Source: Flavobacterium sp. YO12
GTDB lineage: Bacteria; Bacteroidota; Bacteroidia; Flavobacteriales; Flavobacteriaceae
Direction: 5' to 3'
DNA length: 64,000 nucleotides
NCBI RefSeq assembly: GCF_004119495.1
Contig: NZ_NRQU01000007.1
Location: 1-64,000 of the forward strand
In this document: piece after piece, positions 1 to 8,715 of the stretch
How the letters are laid out: each line of letters starts with the position of its first letter
How positions within the stretch are numbered: position 1 is the stretch's first letter
Program-made: the position numbers and the translations under genes
Notes under the pieces: generated by a model
Database searches by the model: none
What the model was told of the DNA's origin: nothing
Seen by the model: only the letters and a program-made list of their open reading frames with translations

Positions 1-23
1 AAATTTCTTGAATCTAGAAATTT
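1..23. terminator. Hairpin at window edge, possible terminator
   Basis: Perfect 8-bp arms (AAATTTCT / AGAAATTT) separated by 7 bases, followed on the plus strand by GGATTTTTTTT. This has the form of a rho-independent terminator for a plus-strand gene left of the window, and could also end the minus-strand gene that stops at 79. The left flank is cut off, so its direction cannot be settled. Confidence 0.45.
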
Positions 24-78
24 GGATTTTTTTTGACTCTTTCCCTATAAGCGTAGTGTTAATTACTTTTTAGGCATT

Positions 79-831
79 TCATCTTCTGGTCAGAATAATT
101 TTATTGAGTTCGGCATCTTTTTCAGCTCTTTTTTGAGCAGCTTTTCCTTTTCCAATAGGCAGACCAGCAGTAACATACAAAGATCTGTTGTATACATTTG
201 GGCCATCGCCTTTCATTACAGGAACCAAACCATAATAGTATTGAACTGTTATGTTCAAACCATTTCCAACATTCATATGATAACCCGCTCCTAAAGCAAG
301 TCCGGCATCAATAACACGAATTTGATCTCGAATGTTCTTTTTGTAAACCACATCATCTTTATTTACCTCTTTAGAAAACTCGTCAAAAGCTTTGGCTAAA
401 AGACCAAATTGAGGCCCTGTTTTTAGATAAATTCTATTTTTAAACTGATACTTAATCAAAATGGGAACATTAAAATATCGAATCTCACGATTTACAGTTC
501 CGCCTGCAAAAGTATTATCTAAATTCGCATCGTCTAAAGAATACAGCGGAATATGTCGCGCTCCCATTGGCGATTTTACAATTACACCAGTATTAATCAT
601 CCAAGCAGGATTTTGTTTTGATCGTAAATCAAAATAAAAACCTAAATTAAAACCAGGATTACTTCCAGAACTATCCAGATCAGAAATTGTAGAAAAATTT
701 ATACCTCCTTCTAATCCAAATTCTAAAAAAGGAGAATTTAGTTTGTCTCCAAAAATTAAGGAAATCAGCACCTGAGACTTCGCCTGAGACATACTTAATA
801 ATGCAGCAAGCAAGAGTAAACCTTTTTTCAT
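79..831 (-). CDS. Outer-membrane beta-barrel protein (porin/PorT-like)
   Basis: A 250-residue exported protein. The start is placed at MKKGLLLLAALL (831) rather than the in-frame ATG at 852, because a clean signal peptide ending near SQAKSQ begins there and the earlier start would overlap the stop of the upstream gene. The mature part alternates short amphipathic strands with aromatic ends (for example LEFGLEGGINFS, GFNLGFYFDLRS, IYLKTGPQFGLLA, LNITVQYYYGLVP), typical of the 8-10 strand OMP_b-brl/PorT-like barrels common in Bacteroidota. It lies 10 bp downstream of another barrel-type gene on the same strand, so the two are probably co-transcribed. Substrate or partner cannot be told from the sequence; such barrels include orphan membrane proteins and secretion accessory proteins. 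Confidence 0.75.
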   Translation of the reverse strand: MKKGLLLLAALLSMSQAKSQVLISLIFGDKLNSPFLEFGLEGGINFSTISDLDSSGSNPGFNLGFYFDLRSKQNPAWMINTGVIVKSPMGARHIPLYSLDDANLDNTFAGGTVNREIRYFNVPILIKYQFKNRIYLKTGPQFGLLAKAFDEFSKEVNKDDVVYKKNIRDQIRVIDAGLALGAGYHMNVGNGLNITVQYYYGLVPVMKGDGPNVYNRSLYVTAGLPIGKGKAAQKRAEKDAELNKIILTRR

Positions 832-841
832 ACAATTGGGT

Positions 842-1963
842 TTAAAGTCCAAAACGATATTGAAGTCCGCCTAAAACTTGAGTACGACTTCCTAGAAATC
901 CACATTCTGCCCTAAACATAATGTGTTTGTTATATTGAAACTGAGTTCCAATAATAAAATTCCACATATCTTTTGGAGCTTTTTGTAATGAGTACTGAAC
1001 AGAAGAATTTCCAGCAGTACTCAAGGCACCATCAAGATTAGTTAAAAAAGTTCCAGCTCTTTCTAATGCTCTGTTGGCAGTATTATGTTTTGCCGCATTT
1101 ATAGGATTAGCTTGTTGTGCAGGAGTTAACCCGTTCCACCAGTTATCTACTTTTGTTTGATTCTCGGCTACTTTTTCTAAACCACTGTCAACTTTGCCTT
1201 GCGCCGTAGTTAAATCAAAAATATCAGACATTGCAATATTTCCGTTTGTATCGCCAGAAATATGAACTCTAAAACCTCCGACCCATAAAGCGATATTTTG
1301 ATCTTGCTTATGAAACTTAAAAGTTTTACCTAGTCGAGGTCCAAAAACATACGAAAATGCAGGTTTATCTAAAGAACTAATGTCTGTCCAAGCCATATTC
1401 ATATCCAATGCAAGCCAGCCGCCGCCAATACCAATTGTTGGCGTCATACCCAAACCAAAAGTTGTAGCATTAAAATTGGCTTTAGTGCTAAAAGAAGCCA
1501 CTTGCGACCAATTATTATCAGCATCTGGAATCCAAATACCAGCATTAATTTTTGTGGCAGTATTTGCTTTTCCAAAAATTCCATAAATATTTAAAAAAGG
1601 TAATAACCAAATATCAGGTCGTATTGTAAGTGCGCCGGCTTCGACCGAAGATTTGTCAAAACGCACAATTTCATCTAAGTTGAATTGCGGACCATTATTG
1701 AAGCCAACATTCAAATCACTAATGTCGATTTGAGAATCCTGCCAAAAATAATTTATTGATAATCCCGCTGAGTAAGGTAATTTATAGCCTTTTTGAGCAA
1801 CTTTTTCACCCCATATAGGAAGAGCGTATGGGTATTCTTCTACTTTAAGACTATCTTTTAATTGTTGATTTTTTTGTCCTACGATTTTATCGGTATAAAC
1901 CTGACCGAAAATCTGTACACTAAAGAATAATAAAAAGGCTGATATTACTGTGTTGCATTTCAT
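842..1963 (-). CDS. Predicted outer-membrane barrel protein, unknown function
   Basis: 373 residues with a signal peptide (MKCNTVISAFLLFFSVQIFG, cleavage after FGQ). The body has repeated barrel-like strands (AGLSINYFWQDSQIDIS, WLALDMNMAWTDIS, HIMFRAECGFLGSRTQVLGGLQYRFGL), ending with the C-terminal aromatic strand usual for outer-membrane proteins. A helical, Asn/Ala-rich insert lies near residues 245-320. I do not recognise a named family beyond outer-membrane barrel. It is the first gene of a minus-strand pair with the smaller barrel 10 bp downstream. The divergent metal-resistance genes begin 268 bp away, but nothing in the protein itself points to metals. Confidence 0.65.
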   Translation of the reverse strand: MKCNTVISAFLLFFSVQIFGQVYTDKIVGQKNQQLKDSLKVEEYPYALPIWGEKVAQKGYKLPYSAGLSINYFWQDSQIDISDLNVGFNNGPQFNLDEIVRFDKSSVEAGALTIRPDIWLLPFLNIYGIFGKANTATKINAGIWIPDADNNWSQVASFSTKANFNATTFGLGMTPTIGIGGGWLALDMNMAWTDISSLDKPAFSYVFGPRLGKTFKFHKQDQNIALWVGGFRVHISGDTNGNIAMSDIFDLTTAQGKVDSGLEKVAENQTKVDNWWNGLTPAQQANPINAAKHNTANRALERAGTFLTNLDGALSTAGNSSVQYSLQKAPKDMWNFIIGTQFQYNKHIMFRAECGFLGSRTQVLGGLQYRFGL

Positions 1964-2231
1964 TGATTGTGGTATTTGTTAATTAATAAAACTGCGCAAA
2001 ATAAAATAGAACTAATGTATTCTTAAACTGATAGGTATGTACGATTTTGTTTTTTAGATATTTAGGATATAAAAGGTTGAAATTTTGAATGTATAATATT
2101 ATGTTAATTATTGTTAAAGTTAAATAAATTTTCTTTTGACTTGTACTATTTTTTTTAGAAAATGCAATTAAAAAACGGCAGAGTAAAATAATTTGTTTCA
2201 ACTAAAGAGATAAAGTATTATTTTTACAGTC

Positions 2232-2555
2232 ATGAAATGGATCGCAATAGTATTATCACTTTACTTAACTGTACTTTCAAATATGCCTTGTGCAGATGTG
2301 GAAGTAGGTAGTGCTATGCATAAAACAGCTCAGTTTTCATCAGAAAACAATCATTCTCACGATAAAGACAATGATTTATGCTCTCCTTTTTGCGCTTGCA
2401 ACTGCTGTGGAGCACAAATTTTGACTTTTCAATATTCGGTGAGTTATGATTTTCCTGCTGCTCACACCATTATTTCTACTTCTTTACCAAATTACATTTC
2501 TGTATTTACTTCTAATTTTTACGGAAGTATTTGGCAGCCGCCGCAAATAGTATAA
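2232..2555 (+). CDS. Cys-rich DUF6660-like small exported protein
   Basis: A 107-residue protein with an N-terminal hydrophobic segment (MKWIAIVLSLYLTVLS) and a His/Cys region: HSHDKDNDLCSPFCACNCCG, with five cysteines in 14 residues. It ends in the short aromatic/proline tail IWQPPQIV. This matches my recollection of the DUF6660 family, found beside CusA/CzcA-type efflux genes in Bacteroidota. It is the first gene of the metal-resistance island, 126 bp before the RND pump gene and in the same direction. A periplasmic metal-binding or metal-sensing role is inferred from the Cys/His content and position; no biochemical function is known to me. Confidence 0.7.
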   Translation: MKWIAIVLSLYLTVLSNMPCADVEVGSAMHKTAQFSSENNHSHDKDNDLCSPFCACNCCGAQILTFQYSVSYDFPAAHTIISTSLPNYISVFTSNFYGSIWQPPQIV

Positions 2556-2560
2556 TGATA

Positions 2561-2653
2561 ACCCAATTGTTTAGTTTTAAATCTTAAAACTAGAGCATTA
2601 TTTGGGTCAGAGAATTGTGGACTTTCCACAAAATTACAAGACAAATTTTTGTC
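2561..2653 (+). promoter_or_regulatory. Hairpin-rich leader between DUF6660-like gene and czcA
   Basis: The 126-bp gap holds four stem candidates: ACCCAA/TTGGGT (2561-2566 with 2602-2607) enclosing AGTTTTAA-ATC-TTAAAACT (2573-2591); then TTGTGGA-CTT-TCCACAA (2615-2631); then GACAAA-TT-TTTGTC (2640-2653). None has a following U-tract of terminator strength. They could be a regulated leader, a processing site or a weak attenuator. Function is inference. Confidence 0.35.
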
Positions 2654-2681
2654 TAATTTCTCATGTCATTAAATATTTCAA

Positions 2682-5600
2682 ATGCTAGATAAAATCATTC
2701 AGTTTAGTATACGAAACAAATTCGTTATACTACTATTTACCCTTGTTTTAATAGCTTGGGGAAGCTATTCGCTTAAAAAATTACCACTTGATGCCTTGCC
2801 GGACGTGACCAATAATCAAGTTCAAATTATTACAACCGCGGCTACATTGGCAAGTCAAGAGGTCGAACAATTAATTACATATCCATTAGAACAAGCTGTA
2901 AAAACAGTACCGGATATTATAGAACTGCGCAGTATTTCACGTTTTGGATTATCTGTCGTTACCGTTGTTTTTGAAGACGATGTCGATATTTATTGGGCGC
3001 GTGAACAAATATTTCAGCGTTTAAAACAAGCAGAAGAAAACATTCCAGAATATGCTGGTTCGCCAGAATTGGCGCCAATTTCTACAGGTTTAGGCGAAAT
3101 TTATCAATACGATGTTTATGCTAAAAAAGGATACGAAAATAAATACGATGCCGTAAAACTAAGAACCATTCAAGATTGGATCATTATTCCGCAATTGCAA
3201 GGAATTAAAGGAGTTGCAGACGTAAGTACTTGGGGCGGAAAATTAAAACAATATGAAATTGCCGTAAACCCAAATACATTAAACAGTCTTGGCGTAACCA
3301 TTACCGAGATTTTTGATGCTTTAGAAAAAAACAATCAAAATACAGGCGGTGCTTATATTGAGAAAGACCAATATGCTTTTTTTATTCGCGGAGTCGGAAT
3401 GGCAAAAGGAGTTAAAGATCTTGGAAATGTAGTGGTTAAAAACCGAAATGGCTCGCCAGTTCTAGTGCGCGACGTAGCGCAGGTTCGCGAAGGCGTTGCA
3501 TTGCGTTATGGAGCATCAACTAAAGACGGTAAAGGTGAAATCGTGTCAGGAATGGTTTTGATGTTGAAAGGCGAAAATTCCAGCGCAGTTGTTGATCGTG
3601 TTAAAGAAAGAATGATCCAAATTAATAAAAGTCTGCCAGAAGGTGTTGTTGCCGAGGCTTTTATTGATCGAGGAAAATTAGTAGATAACGCCATCGGAAC
3701 CGTTACAAAAAATTTATTAGAAGGAGCTTTAATCGTCATTTTTGTGTTGATTTTATTTTTAGGAAACCTTCGTGCAGGATTAATTGTAGCCTCTGTAATT
3801 CCACTTGCGATGCTTTTTGCCATTATTTTGATGAATGCCTTTGGCGTAAGCGGAAATTTAATGAGTCTTGGTGCAATCGATTTTGGAATTATTGTTGACG
3901 GCGCCGTGATTATTGTTGAAGCTTCCATGCATCATTTGCAAAAACTCAAACGTAAAAAAGAACTTTCGCAGGAAGAAATGGACGCTGAAATCTACAATTC
4001 GGCATCAAAAATTAGAAATAGTGCCGCTTTTGGCGAAATCATAATTTTGATTGTGTATTTACCAATTCTGGCTTTAGTGGGCACCGAAGGAAAAATGTTC
4101 AAACCAATGGCGATGACAGTTGGTTTTGCTGTTATTGGTGCATTTATACTTTCGCTGACTTATGTACCAATGATGAGTGCTTTATTTCTTTCAAAAAAAA
4201 CAGAACATAAAGAAAACTTCAGCGATAGAATGATGCGTTGGTTCGAGAATTTATACACACCATTTTTAAGCAAAGCACTTCAGTTTAAAAAAGTAGTTTT
4301 AGGAGCTTCTTTAGGATTGTTTGTATTAGGTGTTATTGTTTTTCAGAATATGGGAGGAGAATTTATCCCTACAATCGAAGAAGGCGATTTGGCTATCAAT
4401 GCAACAATTATGACAGGAAGTTCGCTTACGCAGATGGTTGAAACAACCACTAAATACGAACAGATTCTAAAAGCTAAATTTCCAGAGATAAAAACAATAG
4501 TAACGAAAATTGGAAGTGGTGAAATCCCAACAGATCCAATGCCGATAGAAAGCGGCGATTTGATTATTGTTTTGAAAGATAAGAAAGAATGGAAAGGCAA
4601 ATATCGCAATTGGGAAGAACTGGCAAATGCCATGAAAAAAGAAATGGAAGTGATTCCTGGAGCCAATATTGAGATTTCACAGCCAATTCAAATGCGTTTT
4701 AACGAATTAATGACTGGAAGCCGAAGCGATATTGCGATCAAGATTTTTGGAGATGATTTGGAAATTCTAGATTCAAAGGCAGCCGAGTTAATTTCGAAGA
4801 TTAAAAGTATTGAAGGAATTGGCGATTTAAAAGCAGATAAAGTAACAGGTCTGCCGCAAATAACGATTAAATACGATTACAATAAAATCGCCTTATACGG
4901 ATTGAATATTTCTGATATTAATCAAATCATTCGTTCGTCGTTTGCGGGAGAAAGCGCGGGAAAAATCTATGATGAAAGCAAGCGTTTTGATGTTGTGGTT
5001 AGAATGAATGAAGATAATCGTGCTGATATTACTGATGTAAGCAATTTGTTTATTCCGCTTCCAAGCGGTCAGCAGGTACCGCTTTCTCAAGTAGCTACAG
5101 TCGATTACGAGCAAGGGCCGGTTCAGGTGGTTCGTGAAGATGGGAAACGCAGAATTACGGTTGGATTAAATGTACGTGGTCGTGATATTAAAACGGTTGT
5201 TGAAGAAATTCAGCAAAAACTGGATAAAAATTTTAAACTGCCTGCAGGTTATTATGTAACGTATGGCGGGCAATTTGAAAATTTGATCGAAGCTACAAAA
5301 AGACTTTCAATTGCATTGCCTATTGCTTTAAGCTTGATTTTAATACTGCTCTATTTTACATTCAAAAGTTACAAGCAAGCTCTTTTAATATTTACAGCAA
5401 TTCCTCTGTCTGCAATTGGAGGTGTTTTTGCGCTTTCGCTGCGCGGAATGCCGTTTAGTATTTCTGCAGGAATTGGGTTTATCGCTTTGTTTGGAATTGC
5501 GGTTCTTAACGGAATTGTTTTGATTTCGTGTTTTAACCAATTAAAAACAGAAGGGATTTTAGATCCGTTGCAAAGAATCTTAATTGGAACCAAAACTAGA

Positions 5601-5801
5601 TTACGTCCCGTTTTAATGACTGCAGCAGTAGCTTCATTAGGATTTTTGCCAATGGCATTGTCTACAAGCGGCGGGGCAGAGGTTCAGAAACCATTGGCTA
5701 CAGTTGTAATAGGAGGACTATTCTCTGCAACTTTACTGACTTTAATCGTTTTACCGATTTTGTATTTAATGTTGGAGAAGTTTAATCATAAAGTAAAATG
5801 A
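2682..5801 (+). CDS. czcA: CzcA-type heavy-metal RND efflux pump (HME-RND)
   Basis: 1039 residues, the usual length for the inner-membrane pump of a tripartite CBA metal exporter. It has an N-terminal membrane segment (about 13-30), a large periplasmic porter half, TM segments around 340-500, a second periplasmic half and TM segments around 875-1030. The TM4 signature reads AIDFGIIVDGAVIIVE, placing acidic residues at D400, D406 and E413. These correspond to the essential D402/D408/E415 of Cupriavidus CzcA, and the signature resembles the divalent-cation (Zn/Co/Cd) HME class, not the copper/silver CusA form. The usual Asn after the Glu is Ala here. It lies directly before its TolC and adaptor genes. 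Export of Zn/Cd/Co is more likely than Cu, but specificity is inferred from this motif. Confidence 0.93.
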   Translation: MLDKIIQFSIRNKFVILLFTLVLIAWGSYSLKKLPLDALPDVTNNQVQIITTAATLASQEVEQLITYPLEQAVKTVPDIIELRSISRFGLSVVTVVFEDDVDIYWAREQIFQRLKQAEENIPEYAGSPELAPISTGLGEIYQYDVYAKKGYENKYDAVKLRTIQDWIIIPQLQGIKGVADVSTWGGKLKQYEIAVNPNTLNSLGVTITEIFDALEKNNQNTGGAYIEKDQYAFFIRGVGMAKGVKDLGNVVVKNRNGSPVLVRDVAQVREGVALRYGASTKDGKGEIVSGMVLMLKGENSSAVVDRVKERMIQINKSLPEGVVAEAFIDRGKLVDNAIGTVTKNLLEGALIVIFVLILFLGNLRAGLIVASVIPLAMLFAIILMNAFGVSGNLMSLGAIDFGIIVDGAVIIVEASMHHLQKLKRKKELSQEEMDAEIYNSASKIRNSAAFGEIIILIVYLPILALVGTEGKMFKPMAMTVGFAVIGAFILSLTYVPMMSALFLSKKTEHKENFSDRMMRWFENLYTPFLSKALQFKKVVLGASLGLFVLGVIVFQNMGGEFIPTIEEGDLAINATIMTGSSLTQMVETTTKYEQILKAKFPEIKTIVTKIGSGEIPTDPMPIESGDLIIVLKDKKEWKGKYRNWEELANAMKKEMEVIPGANIEISQPIQMRFNELMTGSRSDIAIKIFGDDLEILDSKAAELISKIKSIEGIGDLKADKVTGLPQITIKYDYNKIALYGLNISDINQIIRSSFAGESAGKIYDESKRFDVVVRMNEDNRADITDVSNLFIPLPSGQQVPLSQVATVDYEQGPVQVVREDGKRRITVGLNVRGRDIKTVVEEIQQKLDKNFKLPAGYYVTYGGQFENLIEATKRLSIALPIALSLILILLYFTFKSYKQALLIFTAIPLSAIGGVFALSLRGMPFSISAGIGFIALFGIAVLNGIVLISCFNQLKTEGILDPLQRILIGTKTRLRPVLMTAAVASLGFLPMALSTSGGAEVQKPLATVVIGGLFSATLLTLIVLPILYLMLEKFNHKVK

Positions 5802-5900
5802 TTTTCACGCAGATTTGGCAGATTTTAGCAGATTTAATTTTAAAAATGACAAATAATAATCTGCATATATCTGCTTAAATCCTTTAAAATCTGCGTGAAA
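5802..5900. repeat. Inverted repeat, CACGCAGATTT family
   Basis: Begins TTTTCACGCAGATTT just after the czcA stop and ends with the inverted arm AAATCTGCGTGAAA before the TolC gene. The interior repeats 'cagatttggcagattttagcaga' type units in shorter pieces. The same family occurs twice more near 38152-38438. It could fold into a long hairpin between pump and outer-membrane factor and affect transcript stability. Confidence 0.75.
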
Positions 5901-5915
5901 TATAAAAGATAAAAA

Positions 5916-7193
5916 ATGAAAATACTATATAAAATCAATACAATTCCCTTTGCGAACTTCGCGCATTCTTTGCGAACTTTGCGGTTAAACAAGTTCCTAT
6001 TGGCGAATAAAACATTGTGGTTAATCACATTTTTACTGATAACCACATTGGCATCAGCGCAAACTAAAATATCTTTAGAGAAAGCAATAGAACTTGCTAA
6101 ATCAAACAACATTGATTTAAAAATTGCGGATAAGGAAATAGAAAAGCAAAAGACTTTACAGAAGACTGCTTTTCAACCAGATCCGCTTCAGGTGCAATAT
6201 CAAGGCGGACAGTTTAATAGTGCTGATTATGATCACAATGTTTCGGTGCAGCAATTTTTTCCGTTAGGAAATATTACAAAGGCTAACAGACAGTTGCAGG
6301 AAGAACTGGCAAAATTGGCAGAGAAACGCAAGGCTTTATCTTCTTATGAGATTGAAAAAGCGGTAACATTGGCTTATTATCAGTATTTGTACGGAATTTC
6401 GATTCAGAAGTTGAATTCTGAATTAAATGAGATTTATACCAAATTTCTAAAAAATGCTGAGCTTCGTTTTAAAACTGGAGAAAGCGGTAATATTGAGGTA
6501 ATAAGTGCCAAAGCGAAAGTAAAGGAAATCGAAACCCAGAAAGAACAATTGGCTTATGATATGGCAATTTATCAAAAACAGCTTCAGTTTTTTATTCAAA
6601 CGAATGAAAATATACTGCCAGATGAATCAACTTCGTTAAAATATTCTTTTATTGAAAATCAGGATTCAAAAGCCGAAAGTGTAATGACGGATTTGTATCA
6701 ACAAGAAATTTCGGTTTTTCAAAAGGAAGCTAAAACATTTAAAGCCATGCGAACGCCAAAGGTAGGTTTAGGTTATTTTGCACAAACAATTAATAAAGAA
6801 TCTTTATTTCAAGGTTTTACAGCCGGTCTTCAGATTCCATTATTTGGAGGAGTAAATACAGCAAAAGCAAAAGCGGCTGAAATCAGTATTTCGCAATCAC
6901 AATTGGCATTAGATAAAAATAAGATTATGCTGAATCTTCAAAAAGAAGAATTACAGAACAACTTCAAAAAACAGCAGAAGAATCTGGATTATTATCAAAA
7001 TGAAGGTTTACAATACGCCAATCAGATTATTGAAACAGCACAAAAAACGTATGCAAACGGTGATTTGAGTTACTGGTCTTATATTAGTTTTTTAAATCAG
7101 GCAATCGATATTAAAAAACAATTTGCTGAAGCAACACACAGTTTTAATCAAAGTGCTATCGAACTCCAATTTCCAACCATCAAAAACAATTAA
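5916..7193 (+). CDS. TolC-family outer-membrane efflux factor
   Basis: 425 residues. The mature part starts ISLEKAIELAKSNNIDLKIA, the usual beginning of the OEP domain, and consists of two long-helix halves with coiled-coil-like stretches (residues about 110-190 and 300-400). It would form the outer-membrane exit duct for the CzcA pump. The predicted signal peptide is unusually long: the hydrophobic core (LWLITFLLITTLASAQ) is preceded by about 35 residues, part of which (residues 13-26) is encoded by a GCAAAGTTCGCAAAG-type repeat in reverse orientation. No other ATG lies between 5916 and the hydrophobic core, so this start is kept. A shorter start at a TTG codon near the core cannot be excluded. 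The gene ends 1 bp before the adaptor start. Confidence 0.9.
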   Translation: MKILYKINTIPFANFAHSLRTLRLNKFLLANKTLWLITFLLITTLASAQTKISLEKAIELAKSNNIDLKIADKEIEKQKTLQKTAFQPDPLQVQYQGGQFNSADYDHNVSVQQFFPLGNITKANRQLQEELAKLAEKRKALSSYEIEKAVTLAYYQYLYGISIQKLNSELNEIYTKFLKNAELRFKTGESGNIEVISAKAKVKEIETQKEQLAYDMAIYQKQLQFFIQTNENILPDESTSLKYSFIENQDSKAESVMTDLYQQEISVFQKEAKTFKAMRTPKVGLGYFAQTINKESLFQGFTAGLQIPLFGGVNTAKAKAAEISISQSQLALDKNKIMLNLQKEELQNNFKKQQKNLDYYQNEGLQYANQIIETAQKTYANGDLSYWSYISFLNQAIDIKKQFAEATHSFNQSAIELQFPTIKNN

Positions 7194-7194
7194 A

Positions 7195-8451
7195 ATGAAA
7201 AATATATATAATTCTTTAACCGCAAAGGTCGCAAAGATTTTAACGCAAAGTTCGCAAAGAAAAATTGCTTACAGCTTACTGCTTATAGCTTATAGCGGAA
7301 TATTAATCTCATGCAATGAAAAAAAGACAGAAGAAACAAAAGAAGAAGAAAAATCTACTACAGAAGTTGCTTTAACAGAATCTCAGTATAAAACAGTAGG
7401 TATTGAAACAGGATTTGTTGAAGACAGAAATCTTAACAAAATCATCAAAGCAAATGGATATACTACGGTTCCCCCGCAAAATTCAGCTGAAGTTTCGACT
7501 TTAATCGGCGGAACGGTGAAGGATATTTTTGTTTTAGAAGGAACTTTTGTCAATAAAGGAAAAGTATTGGCAACAATTCAAAATCTTGAAGTTATCGAAA
7601 TGCAGGAAGAATATCATTCGGCAACAGCCAATGTTGAATATCTGCAGTTAGAATACAATCGTCAGAAAACATTGAGTGACGAAAACGTAAATCCGAGAAA
7701 AACATTTCAGGAAGTAAAAGCCAAATTAGCGGCTGAAAGAGCGCGAGCACAAGCCGCAAAGAACAAATTAGAAGCTTTGCATGTTTCTACAAAAGGAAGT
7801 ACTTCTGTAGTTCCAATTGTGGCGCCGATTAACGGTTATGTTGGGAAAATTAATATTGCCAAAGGTGCTTTTGCACAAACCGGAGTTTCTTTGTTTGAAG
7901 TAGTTGACAATAGTCAGATGCATTTAGATTTGAATGTTTATGAAAAAGATTTGGGTTCAATCTCGATTGGTCAGGTTATCGATTTTGTATTAACAAACCA
8001 ATCTAATAAATCAATTAAAGGAAAGATCTTCGGAATCAATAAATCATTTTCTAATGAAAGTAAAACTGTTGCAGTTCATGCTAAAATTGATCCAGCCGAC
8101 GCAAAAGGATTGATTCCGGGAATGTATGTTTCGGCAAATATTAATATTGTTAATGCAACTGTACCGGCTTTACCAAAAGATGCCGTAGTTCGAAATGCCG
8201 ATAAATACTTTGTTTTTGTTCAGGAAGAAGCTCATGCAGAAGAAAAGCACGAACATAAAGCAGGCGAAAAAGAGGAAGCTCACGAGAAAGAAGTTCATTT
8301 TAAAGCCGTTGAAGTCGTTCCAGGAACAACAGATTTAGGTTTTACAGAAATTAAGTTTGTTGGTGCCATTGAATCAGGAGCTAAAATTGTTACAAAAGGA
8401 GCTTTTTATTTGTTGTCTGCCATGAAAGGCGGAGGTGAGCATAGTCACTAG
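7195..8451 (+). CDS. Periplasmic adaptor (MFP) lipoprotein of the CzcA efflux system
   Basis: 418 residues from the ATG at 7195, which directly follows the stop of the TolC gene; an in-frame ATG at 7123 would overlap that gene heavily. The lipobox is ILIS-C40. It has a split biotinyl-lipoyl-like domain (VSTLIGGTVKDIFVLEGTFV and VPIVAPINGYVGKINIAKGAF), a helical hairpin between (about 130-200), then beta-barrel and membrane-proximal domains, as in CzcB/CusB adaptors. A His/Glu-rich segment (HAEEKHEHKAGEKEEAHEKE) lies near residues 350-370, and the C-terminus is GGGEHSH; both could bind metal. The n-region of the signal peptide (TAKVAKILTQSSQRK) is encoded by the GCAAAG-type intergenic repeat, so it looks acquired from repeat DNA. 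Confidence 0.9.
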   Translation: MKNIYNSLTAKVAKILTQSSQRKIAYSLLLIAYSGILISCNEKKTEETKEEEKSTTEVALTESQYKTVGIETGFVEDRNLNKIIKANGYTTVPPQNSAEVSTLIGGTVKDIFVLEGTFVNKGKVLATIQNLEVIEMQEEYHSATANVEYLQLEYNRQKTLSDENVNPRKTFQEVKAKLAAERARAQAAKNKLEALHVSTKGSTSVVPIVAPINGYVGKINIAKGAFAQTGVSLFEVVDNSQMHLDLNVYEKDLGSISIGQVIDFVLTNQSNKSIKGKIFGINKSFSNESKTVAVHAKIDPADAKGLIPGMYVSANINIVNATVPALPKDAVVRNADKYFVFVQEEAHAEEKHEHKAGEKEEAHEKEVHFKAVEVVPGTTDLGFTEIKFVGAIESGAKIVTKGAFYLLSAMKGGGEHSH

Positions 8452-8490
8452 ATTATTTGCAAATAAGGTGCAAAGTTTTTCTCATTTTAT

Positions 8491-8592
8491 GTCATTTCGA
8501 CTGAAAGGAGAAATCACACTAGAATTTTGACAAAGTGTGTTGCCAATTTTTGTAGAGTAACGTTTGTGATTTCTCCTTTCAGTCGAAATAAC
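8491..8592. repeat. Dyad repeat, GTCATTTCGACTGAAAGG family, copy A
   Basis: Left arm 8491-8517 and right arm 8566-8592 are inverted copies of about 27 bp with one mismatch (core TTTCGACTGAAAGGAGAAAT). Two related elements lie at 21599-21699 and 29657-29785. The element separates the adaptor gene from the P-type ATPase gene and may act as a strong transcript hairpin. Confidence 0.85.
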
Positions 8593-8715
8593 AAACTAGG
8601 ATGTTTTTTTTAATAAAAAACTTAACGGCTTAGTGTCTTTGCAGCAATGAACTTTGGCATAAAAACCGTAAATTTAGTGCATTATTTAGAAAAAGTTTAA
8701 ACAAGAAGTTTCCCC

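Noticed and set aside
1983..2201. 72-codon open frame on the minus strand between the barrel gene and the DUF6660-like gene
   Set aside because: Very AT-rich composition, no homology recognised, Lys/Asn/Ile/Leu-dominated translation and no start context; it fits a divergent promoter region better.
3506..3928. 140-codon antisense open frame within czcA
   Set aside because: Lies wholly within a strongly conserved gene on the opposite strand; its composition is the shadow of that gene.
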